Below, piece by piece: positions 1 to 8,982 of a stretch of 64,000 nt of DNA. The stretch spans positions 62,001 through 126,000 of the forward strand of contig NZ_JACOPV010000004.1 in NCBI RefSeq assembly GCF_016881005.1, written 5' to 3'. The first letter of the stretch is position 1; each line of letters begins with the position of its first letter. The notes below the pieces were generated by a model that did not search any database, had not been told where the DNA came from, and saw nothing but the letters and a program-made list of their open reading frames with translations. This stretch comes from Pseudomonas arcuscaelestis (lineage in GTDB: Bacteria > Pseudomonadota > Gammaproteobacteria > Pseudomonadales > Pseudomonadaceae). The translations under genes and the position numbers were made by a program.

Positions 1-2
1 AA

Positions 3-71
3 AAGCGCCTGGAGGGCCGCAGCCCGCTCGACTATCTGATCGAGAAGCTTGAAAGACTGTTGGCTAACTAA
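3..71 (+). CDS. C-terminal end of an unidentified protein (partial)
   Basis: The window opens inside a reading frame that ends with TAA at 69-71. The 22 visible codons encode a charged, helical-looking tail ending in EKLERLLAN. A rho-independent terminator follows within ten bases, which supports a real gene end. Too little is visible to assign a family. It belongs to the accessory island or to the core DNA on the island's far side. Confidence 0.5.
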   Translation, partial: KRLEGRSPLDYLIEKLERLLAN

Positions 72-77
72 GTTCAG

Positions 78-99
78 AAGGGGCCGAAAGGCCCCTTTA
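78..99 (+). terminator. Rho-independent terminator
   Basis: A six-base-pair GGGGCC/GGCCCC stem with a GAAA tetraloop, extended by AA/TT pairs and a short T-rich tail, lies just after the stop codon at 69-71. It separates the upstream gene from the CARF/sigma-54 regulator. Confidence 0.85.
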
Positions 100-271
100 T
101 TGTTCTACCTCGGCAGCAGCGAGACTGTCCCATTCACTTGCCAATCTTCGTTTGGATGAAGTTTCCGGCACCTCCGTCGGTACAACTCAACTTGAACATG
201 CAGTCAGGCAGTTAAAGACCCGGGTTGAAGGATTGGTTTACTATCCGGACGCGAACCAGAGCACATTTTTT

Positions 272-295
272 CTCCTGCCCGCTGATGGGCAAGAG
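272..295. promoter_or_regulatory. Inverted repeat upstream of the regulator start
   Basis: Nine-base arms (CTCCTGCCC and GGGCAAGAG, one G-T mismatch) flank a six-base spacer 23 bases before the GTG start at 318. It could be an operator for autoregulation or a leader hairpin. In the rest of 104-317 I see no convincing -35/-10 pair. Confidence 0.35.
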
Positions 296-317
296 GGAGG
301 CCGGGAGTAAAGGGACA

Positions 318-1799
318 GTGGTAAAGAAGCAGTGCGTATTGGCCAGCTGGGTTGGCGGGAATGATCTCAAAGCAGTCGCAGGCGCTGAGGCAGGCCCGAT
401 TCTTGCGACCCTGAACACGGTGTCCTTTGATAGCGTCGAGCTGCTTTGCTCATACCCTGCTGAGCGCGTTGAGCCCTACCTGGCCTGGCTGCGCGATCAG
501 GTGGATGTAGCGATCACCGCGCATTACGTTTCTCTGTCTTCCCCCGTTCATTTCGGCGAGATCTACCAGGCCGCCAGTCAGCATTTAAAACGCCTGAGTA
601 CTTCCGCTAATCAGCTTTCCATTCTGCTCAGTCCCGGTACACCGGCCATGCAAGCGGTGTGGATTCTGCTGGGCAAAACGCGCTACCCGGCGACCTTCTA
701 CCAGTCCTCACTTGAGCAAGGTGTTCAGCAGGTCGAGGTGCCGTTTGAAATCGCGGCCGAGTATGTGCCGGCTGCTGATACCATCAGTACCGACAAGCTG
801 GTCCAGCTCGCCGGGCTGGATGCTCCCGTGGATGCAGCCTTCGACAGCATCGTGACGCAGAGCGAGCGCATGCTGGCCCTCAAGGCGCAGGCGCAAATAC
901 TCGCGGCGAAGCAGGTGCCGGTGCTGATCTACGGTGAAACCGGCACCGGCAAAGAGCTGTTTGCCCGCGCCATTCACAATGCCGGCCCACGTTCTGCCGC
1001 GCCCTTTGTGGCGGTGAACTGCGGTGCCATCGTGCCGGAGCTGATTGACTCCACCCTGTTTGGCCACAAAAAAGGCGCATTTACCGGCGCTATTGCGGAT
1101 CGGCCCGGGGTGTTCCAGCAGGCTCACGGCGGCACGCTGTTTCTGGATGAGTTCGGTGAGCTGACGCCCGATGTTCAGGTGCGGCTCCTGCGCGTACTGC
1201 AGGAAGGCACATTCACTCCTGTAGGCTCCAACCAAGAGCTCAAGGTGGATGTGCGACTAATCACCGCTACCCACCGTAATCTGATGCAGGAAGTCGCTCA
1301 CGGGCGCTTCCGTGAAGACTTGTTCTATCGCATCGCTGTAGGTGTACTGCACCTTCCGCCGCTCAGAGAGCGCGAAGGTGATCTGCTGTTGCTGTCGGAA
1401 AAACTGCTGGCGGGGATTGCCAGCCAGGACGCCAGTCTCGGCGATAAGAAAATTTCCGCAGAAGCAAAAAATCTTATCCTCCAGCACCCCTGGCGTGGCA
1501 ATGTCCGTGAACTACAGTCCACCTTATTGCGTGCAGCACTCTGGTGTCCGGGCGATCTGATAGCGGCTCACGATATCGAGCAAGCACTGTTCAAATTGCC
1601 GCAAGCGCAGGCCGATGTATTGGCCATGGATGTTACGCAAGGCATTGATCTACAACAGATAATCGCTGAAGTCGCAGGCCATTATCTGCGCAAGGCTCTG
1701 ATGCTTACCGGCAACAACAAAACCCGGGCGGCCAGCCTGCTAGGCCTTAAAAGCCAGCAAACGCTGAGCAACTGGATGGACAAATACGGCATCGAATAA
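318..1799 (+). CDS. CARF-like sigma-54-dependent activator (RtcR-type architecture)
   Basis: An enhancer-binding protein of 493 residues. The first ~165 residues resemble the CARF ligand-sensing domain of RtcR-type regulators, including an LSPGTPAMQ loop of the kind that binds nucleotide ligands in CARF proteins. A sigma-54 AAA+ domain follows, with Walker A GETGTGKE (~206), an intact GAFTGA loop (~253-258) and FLDEFGEL as Walker B. The last ~30 residues form a Fis-type helix-turn-helix. I chose GTG 318 because GGGAG lies about ten bases upstream and homology starts there; ATG 285 and an upstream start at 225 are possible but poorly supported. A -24/-12 promoter lies immediately downstream, before hsdR, so the likely target is the restriction operon. 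The ligand is unknown; RtcR responds to RNA-end damage products. Confidence 0.85.
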   Translation: MVKKQCVLASWVGGNDLKAVAGAEAGPILATLNTVSFDSVELLCSYPAERVEPYLAWLRDQVDVAITAHYVSLSSPVHFGEIYQAASQHLKRLSTSANQLSILLSPGTPAMQAVWILLGKTRYPATFYQSSLEQGVQQVEVPFEIAAEYVPAADTISTDKLVQLAGLDAPVDAAFDSIVTQSERMLALKAQAQILAAKQVPVLIYGETGTGKELFARAIHNAGPRSAAPFVAVNCGAIVPELIDSTLFGHKKGAFTGAIADRPGVFQQAHGGTLFLDEFGELTPDVQVRLLRVLQEGTFTPVGSNQELKVDVRLITATHRNLMQEVAHGRFREDLFYRIAVGVLHLPPLREREGDLLLLSEKLLAGIASQDASLGDKKISAEAKNLILQHPWRGNVRELQSTLLRAALWCPGDLIAAHDIEQALFKLPQAQADVLAMDVTQGIDLQQIIAEVAGHYLRKALMLTGNNKTRAASLLGLKSQQTLSNWMDKYGIE

Positions 1800-1802
1800 A
1801 AC

Positions 1803-1818
1803 TGGCACGGTCCTCGCT
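1803..1818 (+). promoter_or_regulatory. Sigma-54 (-24/-12) promoter of the hsdR operon
   Basis: TGGCACG at 1803-1809 followed by TCGCT at 1814-1818 gives the invariant GG (1804-1805) and GC (1816-1817) exactly ten bases apart, as RpoN requires. The only departure from the TTGCW half is one T-to-C change. Predicted initiation is near 1829. It lies between the sigma-54 activator and hsdR, an arrangement that strongly suggests direct control. Confidence 0.8.
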
Positions 1819-1847
1819 ATAGGACCGCTATGGACAGAATAGCCTTT

Positions 1848-4800
1848 ATGAAATCAGTCAACTTCGAGTTCCTCCGCTCCGGCAACGAGCTGCTGGCCAA
1901 CCTTGCCGGTCTTGCCGAGGCCGTACTGCACATTGATCCGGGCAGCGCGCTCACCCGTCTGCGCAGCTTCGCCGAAGAGCTGACCAAAGCCATCTACAAG
2001 GAAGAACTGCTGCCGCGCATGCCGCAGTCGAGTTTCTACGACCTGGTGAAGAACCCGGTGTTTGTCGATTGCGTCAGCAAGCCTCTGGTGCACCAGATCA
2101 ACTTCCTGCGCATCCAGGGCAACGATACCGCCCACGGTGCCGAAGGCGAGTTGCGCAACGCCCAGTTGGCCCTGAAAACGGCTTACCAATTGGCCATGTA
2201 CATGGCCATCAAGTACTACGGTACTGAACAGACCACGATCCCTGAGTTTGCCGAGGTCAAAGACCCAACGGCGACGCTGGCCAGCCTGCAAAAAACCGTC
2301 TCCAGCTACGAGAAGGAACTCAACCAGCAGCAGGAAGAGCTGCAGCGCGTCATGGACAAGCTCGAGCAGGAGCGCACCCGTCACCTCGACAAGATCGACG
2401 CGCCCGCCAAGCCCGACCAGCAAAAACGTCAGCAGCAGAGCCAGAAGGTGGCTGACAGCCTGCAGTGGAATGAAGCCAAAACGCGCGCACTGCTGATCGA
2501 CGCCATGCTCTTGCAGGCCGGCTGGGATGTCAGCAACCCCGCGCAGGTTGGCCAGGAAGTAGAAGTGGACTTCCCCGACAACGTCTCCGGCAAGGGCCGT
2601 GCGGACTACGTGCTATGGGGTGACAACGGTCAGCCCCTGGCCGTGATCGAGGCCAAGAAATCCGGCAATGTCAGCCTGCAAGCCGGGCGCGAACAGGCCC
2701 GCATGTACGCCGATGGCTTCGAGCGTATGGGCATGCAGCGCCCGGTGATTTTCTATAGCAACGGTTACGAAACCTTTATCTGGGACGATAAGCAATACAA
2801 CACCTATCGCCCGGTGTACGGCCTCTACAGCAAAGACAGCCTGGAATACCTAGCCTACCAGCGCCAGTACCGCATCCCCACGCTGGAGAAACACAACCCC
2901 GAGCTGAGCATCGCCGACCGGCCTTACCAGATCGAAGCGATCAAAACTGTCGCCGCGCACTTCCAGCAGCAGCGCCGCAAGGCCCTGATCATCCAAGCCA
3001 CCGGCACCGGCAAAACCCGCGTGGCCATCGCCCTGGCTGAATTGCTGCTGCGCACCGGCTGGGCCAAGCGAGTGCTGTTCCTCTGCGACCGCAAAGAGCT
3101 GCGCGTACAGGCCGATGAAGCCTTCAAGCAGAACTTGCCCAGCGAGCCGCGCTGCGTGATCGGCGAAACCGGTCAGGTTGACCAGACCGCCCGCATCTAT
3201 ATCGCTACCTATCCAGGCATGATGAACCGCTTCGCCCAGCTTGATGTCGGCTTCTTCGACCTGATCATCGCTGACGAAAGCCATCGCAGCATCTACAACA
3301 AGTACCGCGACCTGTTCGACTACTTCGATGCCCTGCAGGTCGGCCTCACCGCCACCCCGGTGAAGTTCATCAGCCGCAACACCTTCGATATTTTTGATTG
3401 CGAAACCACCGACCCCACCTTCGAGTTCGGTCTGGATGCCGCCATCAATAACGAGCCACCGTATCTGACGCCGTTTCGCGTGCGTGACCTCACTACCGAT
3501 TTTTTGCGTGATGGCATCCACTACAACGACCTCAGCGACGATCAGAAACGCCAGCTCGAAGAGGACCTCGGCGAGGAAGAAGCCAAGCGCACCACCATTG
3601 CCGGCAAGGACATCGGTCGTAAAATCTTCAGCGAAGACACCGACCGCATCATCCTGGAAAACCTGATCAACAACGGCATCAAGGATGAGACCGGCTCACT
3701 GGTCGGTAAAACCATCGTCTTCGCCCAGCGTCAGGACCACGCCGAGCACCTGGAAAAGCTCTTCTGCAAGCTCTACCCGCAGTACGGCACAAAGGTCTGC
3801 AAGGTCATACACAACCAAATCCCGCACGTGGATACCCTGATCAAGGAATTCAAAAAGCCGGACAACGACTTCCGCATCGCCATCTCGGTGGACATGCTCG
3901 ACACCGGCATCGACGTGCCCGAAGTGGTCAACTTGGTGTTCGCCAAGCCGGTAAAATCCTGGGTAAAGTTCTGGCAGATGATCGGACGCGGCACGCGCCT
4001 GCGCCCTAACCTGTTTGGCCCCGGTAAAGACAAAACCGAGTTCCTGATCTTCGATCACTACGGCAACTTCGATTTCTTCGAGCAGGAATATCAAGAGCCG
4101 GAAGACACCGGCAGCAAATCCCTGCTGCAAACCACCTTCGAAGCCCGCCTGGCGCTGGCCCAAGCTGCCCTGCGTCACAACCATGCCGCCGCCTTCGATG
4201 CCGCCCTTGCCCTGCTGCGTGCCGACATCAACGACTTGCCCGACACCAGCGTGGCGGTAAAGCGCGAGCTGCGTGTCGTGCACCAGTTGCAGCAAACCCA
4301 GCAGCTGCAGCAGTTCGATGGCAAAACCCAGCACCTGCTGGCAAACACCATTGCCCCGCTGATGTCTGCTCGTGTGCTGCGCGATAAACACGCCACCGCG
4401 CTGGATAAGCTCATCGCCGGCATTCAATGCTGCTTGGTCGAGCAGGCCAGCTGCTTCGAGGACGGCAAAATTGCCCTGCTGGCCGAGCTGGACAAGCTCG
4501 CCGTGAATATCCAGGCGGTACGTCAGAAGGATGCACTGATCGCCGAAGTACGCAGTGCCGACTTCTGGCTGCAGCCGAGCATCGACAAGCTGGAGAGCGC
4601 CCGCCAGGAGCTACGCGGCATCATGAAATACCGGCAAACCGGCAGCACGGGCGGTTATGCCATGCCCAGCACCCGTACCGGCGACGATGGCGTGGAAGTG
4701 AATGAGCGCAAGGTCGTGATTGCCGGTGCCAGCGAGGCCATGATCTACCGCCGCCGCCTCAAGGACATACTCGCCGGGATGCTTGCCGCCAACCCGACCC

Positions 4801-5228
4801 TGCAGAAAATCCACAAGGGCGAGCCCATTGCAGAGGCCGAGCTGAAAACGCTGACCTCGACCATCCTCACCAGCCACCCCGGCGTCAGCCTGGAGGTGCT
4901 CAACGAGTTCTACGGTCGCACGGCGGATCAACTGCACCTCACCGTGCGCGAGATTATCGGTCTGGATGCCCACGCCATCGAGGAACACTTCAAAAAGTTC
5001 CTCCATGCCCATCCCAGCCTCACCGCTCAGCAGGTGCGCTTTATGAACCTGCTGAAAAACTACATCGCCCAGCACGGCAGCATCGTCATCGAGACCCTCT
5101 ACGACGTGCCGTTTTCCAGCATTTCCCACGAGGGCATCGACGGTGTGTTCGCTCCCGCCGATGTCACCGAGTTGGTCGCCGTACTTAAGCCCTTTTTGCG
5201 CGGGGATACCCCGCCAGCCAGTCACTAG
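1848..5228 (+). CDS. hsdR: Type I restriction endonuclease, R subunit (HsdR, EcoEI-like)
   Basis: The motor and nuclease subunit of a type I restriction system, 1126 residues. A DUF4145/HEPN-like N-terminal domain (RIQGNDTAH around residue 85) precedes a PD-(D/E)xK nuclease core (GRADY ~251, VIEAKKSG ~265-272). An SF2 helicase motor follows: Walker A ATGTGKT (~385), DESH (~474), TATP (~501) and motif [10 protein letters not shown] (~710). The C-terminus resembles the EcoEI R_C type. I prefer ATG 1848 over the in-frame ATG at 1830, because the predicted sigma-54 transcript starts at about 1829 and would leave 1830 leaderless. It is the first gene of a tight operon with rmuC, hsdM and hsdS, so restriction is encoded ahead of modification. 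Confidence 0.93.
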   Translation: MKSVNFEFLRSGNELLANLAGLAEAVLHIDPGSALTRLRSFAEELTKAIYKEELLPRMPQSSFYDLVKNPVFVDCVSKPLVHQINFLRIQGNDTAHGAEGELRNAQLALKTAYQLAMYMAIKYYGTEQTTIPEFAEVKDPTATLASLQKTVSSYEKELNQQQEELQRVMDKLEQERTRHLDKIDAPAKPDQQKRQQQSQKVADSLQWNEAKTRALLIDAMLLQAGWDVSNPAQVGQEVEVDFPDNVSGKGRADYVLWGDNGQPLAVIEAKKSGNVSLQAGREQARMYADGFERMGMQRPVIFYSNGYETFIWDDKQYNTYRPVYGLYSKDSLEYLAYQRQYRIPTLEKHNPELSIADRPYQIEAIKTVAAHFQQQRRKALIIQATGTGKTRVAIALAELLLRTGWAKRVLFLCDRKELRVQADEAFKQNLPSEPRCVIGETGQVDQTARIYIATYPGMMNRFAQLDVGFFDLIIADESHRSIYNKYRDLFDYFDALQVGLTATPVKFISRNTFDIFDCETTDPTFEFGLDAAINNEPPYLTPFRVRDLTTDFLRDGIHYNDLSDDQKRQLEEDLGEEEAKRTTIAGKDIGRKIFSEDTDRIILENLINNGIKDETGSLVGKTIVFAQRQDHAEHLEKLFCKLYPQYGTKVCKVIHNQIPHVDTLIKEFKKPDNDFRIAISVDMLDTGIDVPEVVNLVFAKPVKSWVKFWQMIGRGTRLRPNLFGPGKDKTEFLIFDHYGNFDFFEQEYQEPEDTGSKSLLQTTFEARLALAQAALRHNHAAAFDAALALLRADINDLPDTSVAVKRELRVVHQLQQTQQLQQFDGKTQHLLANTIAPLMSARVLRDKHATALDKLIAGIQCCLVEQASCFEDGKIALLAELDKLAVNIQAVRQKDALIAEVRSADFWLQPSIDKLESARQELRGIMKYRQTGSTGGYAMPSTRTGDDGVEVNERKVVIAGASEAMIYRRRLKDILAGMLAANPTLQKIHKGEPIAEAELKTLTSTILTSHPGVSLEVLNEFYGRTADQLHLTVREIIGLDAHAIEEHFKKFLHAHPSLTAQQVRFMNLLKNYIAQHGSIVIETLYDVPFSSISHEGIDGVFAPADVTELVAVLKPFLRGDTPPASH

Positions 5229-5236
5229 GAGTGATT

Positions 5237-7399
5237 ATGCAAGCCAGCCAATTGACGACTGAAATCATCGTGATCTGCGTGATCGCCGCCCTAGCCAGTC
5301 TGGTGCTCGGCTATGTTGTCGCGGCTCTGCGTCAAGGGCGGCAGCTCAGCCGGCTCAACTCGCAGCTTGAACAAGCGCAACAGGCGCAGGTCTCGGCAGT
5401 GGCCGCCAGCACGGCGCTGAGTGAGCAACTTAATGCTGCAGAGACACGCCGTCAGGCGCTTCAAATCGAAGAAAGCGCACTGAAGGCTAAACTGCAGGCG
5501 GCTTACGAAAACGTGACGCGGCTGAGTCAGGAGCAGCAGGCAGGCAAAGACGCACAGGTTGCATTACAGCTGAAGTTGGATGATGCCAGCCGGCAGCATC
5601 ACGAAACCGCCAAGCGTCTGGAAACCGCCCAGGCCGATGGACGAGCGCTTCAGGAGCAAGTCACCGGCCTGCGTGATCGTCTGAATACGGCGCAAACCAC
5701 CATCATCTCGCTGCAAGGCGAGCGTGACGGCCTAAAAAACGAGCTGGCTAGCCTGGATGCCAGCGTCCAGGTTGCCGCATCAGAAGTGCGTGAAGCGCGT
5801 GAGCAGCTCACCGAAACCAAGCAGAAACTGGCTGAGCAGACTCAGTCACGCGCCGAGCTACAGGGCCGTTATGAGCCGCTGAGCAATGCTCATGCAGAGC
5901 TGAAGACTGCCTTGGAAAAGCGTGAGGAATTAGTGGCCGATCTAAATGATCGACTCGCTAGGACTCAGCTCGCCGGTGATCAGCTGAATGCTGAGCGCGA
6001 CCGCCTGAAGGACGAACTGGCCAGCGAAGGCAAGCGGGCTAAGGCTCTTGAAACCGCCGAGCACGAAGTGCGTGAGCAGTTGGCTGAAACCAAGCAAACG
6101 CTTGCAAAGCAGGTGCAGTCTTTCAGCGAACTCCAGGAACGCCTGCAGCAGCTCAACGCGGACCATACCGAACTCAAAACTACCCTGAGTCAGCGCGAGG
6201 AGCATTTTCAGGAGCAGATGGCGCAACTGTCTGACACCAAGAAGTCGCTCACCCAGGAATTTGAAAACCTGGCCAACAAGATTTTCGAGGAGAAGGGCAA
6301 AACCTTCACCACAACCAGTCAGGCCAGTATCGACGGTCTCCTCAAGCCTTTTCGCGAGCAGATCGAGGGCTTCCAGAAACGTATCAACGATGTGCATGAC
6401 GCTTCCCTGCAGGGCAACACTAGCCTTAATGGTGAAATCAAAAAGGTGCTAGAGATCGGTCTACAGATGAGTAAGGAGGCCAATAACCTGACCTCCGCAC
6501 TCAAGGGCGACTCGCAGCAGCGCGGCGCTTGGGGTGAAGCCCAGCTGCGCAGAACGCTGGAAATGAGCGGCTTGATCGAAGAAGCCCACTTCGAGGTGCA
6601 GAGCTCCTTTAAGGACGCTGAGGGTAAGAGCAAACAGACCGATTACCTGATCAAGATTCCTGACGGTAAGCACATCATCATCGACAGCAAGGTGTCGCTG
6701 AACGCCTATGACCGCGCGGTCGGTGCTGAAACGCCGGAGGCCTATCAGATGGCCATGATCGAGCACGTCAAAGCCGTACGTAAGCACATCGACGACCTCG
6801 CCTCCAAGGATTACACCAACCTTATCGGCATGCGTAGCCCCAACTTCGTACTGATGTTCATGCCCATTGAGCCTGCGTATATCGAGGCCATGAAGCACAA
6901 CAAGGACCTGTTCGAGTACGGCTACAAGAAAGGCATCGTGCTTGTTTCGCACACCACCCTGATTCCTATCCTGCGCACCGTTTCCAACCTGTGGATGATT
7001 GAGCGCAGCAACGCCGAAGCGCGTGAAATCAGCGAGAAGGCTGGCGAGATCTACAACCAGGTCTGCCTAGTGGCTGAGCGCATCGGCAAGCTGGGTGGCA
7101 CGCTAAATACGGCGAGCAATCACTACAACAGCGCGATAACAGCATTGGCGGGTCAACAGGGGCTATACGGCAAGATTGATCGCTTCAGCCAGCTGTCAGC
7201 CAAAGTCAGCAAGACCCTGCCTGCGTTGGAGCCTGTCCATGTTGATTTCCAGAACGAGCGACTCTCGCTGATCGTCGAAGCCCTCGACGAATCGGCTGAA
7301 CTAAACGAGATCCTGCCGCAACTACCCGCCGACGAACATGAAGGCGAGCAGCCCTCTCTCACAGAAACCACCCCTAAACACGAATTCGAGTTCTTCTGA
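5237..7399 (+). CDS. rmuC: RmuC-family protein inside the restriction operon
   Basis: A 720-residue RmuC-family protein. Residues ~8-30 are a membrane anchor, ~40-350 a long Glu/Gln/Ala-rich coiled coil with repeated REQLAETKQ-like segments, and ~410-640 the RmuC domain with GAWGEAQLRRTLE and the nuclease-like block TDYLIKIPDG...IIIDSKVSLNAY. RmuC limits inversions at short repeats in E. coli; its biochemical role is unsettled. The gene starts a few bases after hsdR (TAGGAG precedes ATG 5237) and its stop overlaps the hsdM start as TGATG, so it is translationally coupled to the methylase. The coiled coil is longer than I recall for housekeeping RmuC. A role in the defence system is inferred from position only. 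Confidence 0.88.
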   Translation: MQASQLTTEIIVICVIAALASLVLGYVVAALRQGRQLSRLNSQLEQAQQAQVSAVAASTALSEQLNAAETRRQALQIEESALKAKLQAAYENVTRLSQEQQAGKDAQVALQLKLDDASRQHHETAKRLETAQADGRALQEQVTGLRDRLNTAQTTIISLQGERDGLKNELASLDASVQVAASEVREAREQLTETKQKLAEQTQSRAELQGRYEPLSNAHAELKTALEKREELVADLNDRLARTQLAGDQLNAERDRLKDELASEGKRAKALETAEHEVREQLAETKQTLAKQVQSFSELQERLQQLNADHTELKTTLSQREEHFQEQMAQLSDTKKSLTQEFENLANKIFEEKGKTFTTTSQASIDGLLKPFREQIEGFQKRINDVHDASLQGNTSLNGEIKKVLEIGLQMSKEANNLTSALKGDSQQRGAWGEAQLRRTLEMSGLIEEAHFEVQSSFKDAEGKSKQTDYLIKIPDGKHIIIDSKVSLNAYDRAVGAETPEAYQMAMIEHVKAVRKHIDDLASKDYTNLIGMRSPNFVLMFMPIEPAYIEAMKHNKDLFEYGYKKGIVLVSHTTLIPILRTVSNLWMIERSNAEAREISEKAGEIYNQVCLVAERIGKLGGTLNTASNHYNSAITALAGQQGLYGKIDRFSQLSAKVSKTLPALEPVHVDFQNERLSLIVEALDESAELNEILPQLPADEHEGEQPSLTETTPKHEFEFF

Positions 7400-8982
7400 T
7401 GCTAACTGGCAAAATCCGCACTGATATCGACAAGCTCTGGGAAAAGTTCTGGACTGGCGGCATCACCAACCCGCTGACCGTGATCGAGCAGATCAGCTAC
7501 CTGATGTTCGCCCGCATGCTCGACATGCAGGAAGACGTGGCCGAGCGCAAAGCCAACCGCACCGGCAAGCCCTTCGACCGTCTGTTCCCCAATACGCCGG
7601 AAGGCCAACTGCTGCGCTGGAAGAACTTCCGCAACATGAGCGGCAAGGAGCTGCACAGCCACCTCAAGCAGAAGGTCTATCCCTTCTTCGCCCAACTCGG
7701 CGGTGTTGATGGCGAGGGCAGTGAGCGTGAGGGCTTAGGCCATATCAGCGAGTACATGCAGGACGCTGATCTTGAGATCAAGAACGAGTCCGTACTCACC
7801 TCCGCCGTGGAGATGGTCAACGACCTGCCGCTGACCCAGAGCGACGTAAAGGGCGATATCTACGAATACCTGCTGAGCAAGCTCACCACCGCCGGTATCA
7901 ACGGCCAGTTCCGCACGCCGCGCCATATCATCGACACGATGATCGAACTGATCGCCCCGCAGCCCACCGAGGTGATCTGCGACCCGTCCTGCGGCACTGC
8001 AGGCTTCCTTGCCCGCACCATGGAATACCTCAACCGCGTGCATTCCAGTGAAGCCGGCATCTTCACCGATGAAGACGGCAACCAGCACTTCACCGGCGAC
8101 GAGCTAGAACCCTACCGCCAGCACATCAACAGCCAGATGTTCTGGGGCTTCGACTTCGACACCACCATGCTGCGCGTCTCCAGCATGAACATGATGCTGC
8201 ACGGCGTGAACGGCGCGAACATCCGCTACCAGGACTCCCTGAGCAAATCCATCAAGGAGCACTACCCGCGTCAGGAACAGAACTTCTTCGACGTGGTGCT
8301 GGCCAACCCGCCGTTCAAAGGCACGCTGGACGAAACCAACACTAACCCCGACGTACTCGGCCTGGTGAAAACCAAAAAAACCGAGCTGCTGTTTGTCGCC
8401 CATATTCTTCGTTCGCTAAAGCTCGGCGGCCGCGCCGCAGTCGTGGTGCCGGACGGCGTGTTGTTTGGCTCCAGCAAAGCTCACCAGCAACTGCGCCAGG
8501 AGCTGCTCGACAACAACCAACTCGAAGGTATCGTCAGCCTGCCCAGCGGTGTGTTCAAACCCTACGCCGGGGTCAGCACCGCCATCCTGATTTTCACCAA
8601 GGGTGGCAGCACCGAGCGCGTGTGGTTCTACGACCTGCAAGCCGACGGCTACTCGCTGGACGACAAACGCACCCCGCTCAAAGGTGAGGCCGGCAACGAC
8701 CTGCCCGATGCCATTGCCCAGTGGCACAAGTACCGGCAAATGGTGGAGGGCAATATCAGCGCCAGCACCATCAATACCCTGTTCGGTGACAAGCGCAAAA
8801 AAGCCTTTGTCGTGCCGGCCGAGGATATCGCTGCCAACAAGTACGACCTCAACATCAGTCGCTACAAGGAAGTGGAGTACCAGCAGGAAGCCTTTGAGGA
8901 CCCGAAGGTGATTCTGCAACGGCTTAAAGGGCTGGAACAGGAAATCCTGGTGGATCTGGATGAGCTGGAGAGATTGTTGTGA
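7399..8982 (+). CDS. hsdM: Type I DNA methyltransferase, M subunit (HsdM)
   Basis: An N6-adenine methyltransferase subunit of 527 residues. It has an N-terminal helical HsdM_N domain, the SAM-binding motif I region DPSCGTAGFL (~195-205) preceded by GQFRTPRHI, and catalytic motif IV NPPF (~303). It works with HsdS as the modification enzyme, and with HsdR as the restriction complex. It overlaps rmuC by one base and hsdS by one base, a typical translationally coupled arrangement. No separate promoter is obvious upstream, so modification may depend on the same sigma-54 promoter as restriction. Confidence 0.95.
   Translation: MLTGKIRTDIDKLWEKFWTGGITNPLTVIEQISYLMFARMLDMQEDVAERKANRTGKPFDRLFPNTPEGQLLRWKNFRNMSGKELHSHLKQKVYPFFAQLGGVDGEGSEREGLGHISEYMQDADLEIKNESVLTSAVEMVNDLPLTQSDVKGDIYEYLLSKLTTAGINGQFRTPRHIIDTMIELIAPQPTEVICDPSCGTAGFLARTMEYLNRVHSSEAGIFTDEDGNQHFTGDELEPYRQHINSQMFWGFDFDTTMLRVSSMNMMLHGVNGANIRYQDSLSKSIKEHYPRQEQNFFDVVLANPPFKGTLDETNTNPDVLGLVKTKKTELLFVAHILRSLKLGGRAAVVVPDGVLFGSSKAHQQLRQELLDNNQLEGIVSLPSGVFKPYAGVSTAILIFTKGGSTERVWFYDLQADGYSLDDKRTPLKGEAGNDLPDAIAQWHKYRQMVEGNISASTINTLFGDKRKKAFVVPAEDIAANKYDLNISRYKEVEYQQEAFEDPKVILQRLKGLEQEILVDLDELERLL

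Noticed and set aside
225..317. An upstream start for the CARF/sigma-54 regulator
   Set aside because: The extra 31 residues are low-complexity and basic, with no ribosome site at 225. GTG 318 has a better placed GGGAG and begins at the conserved domain.
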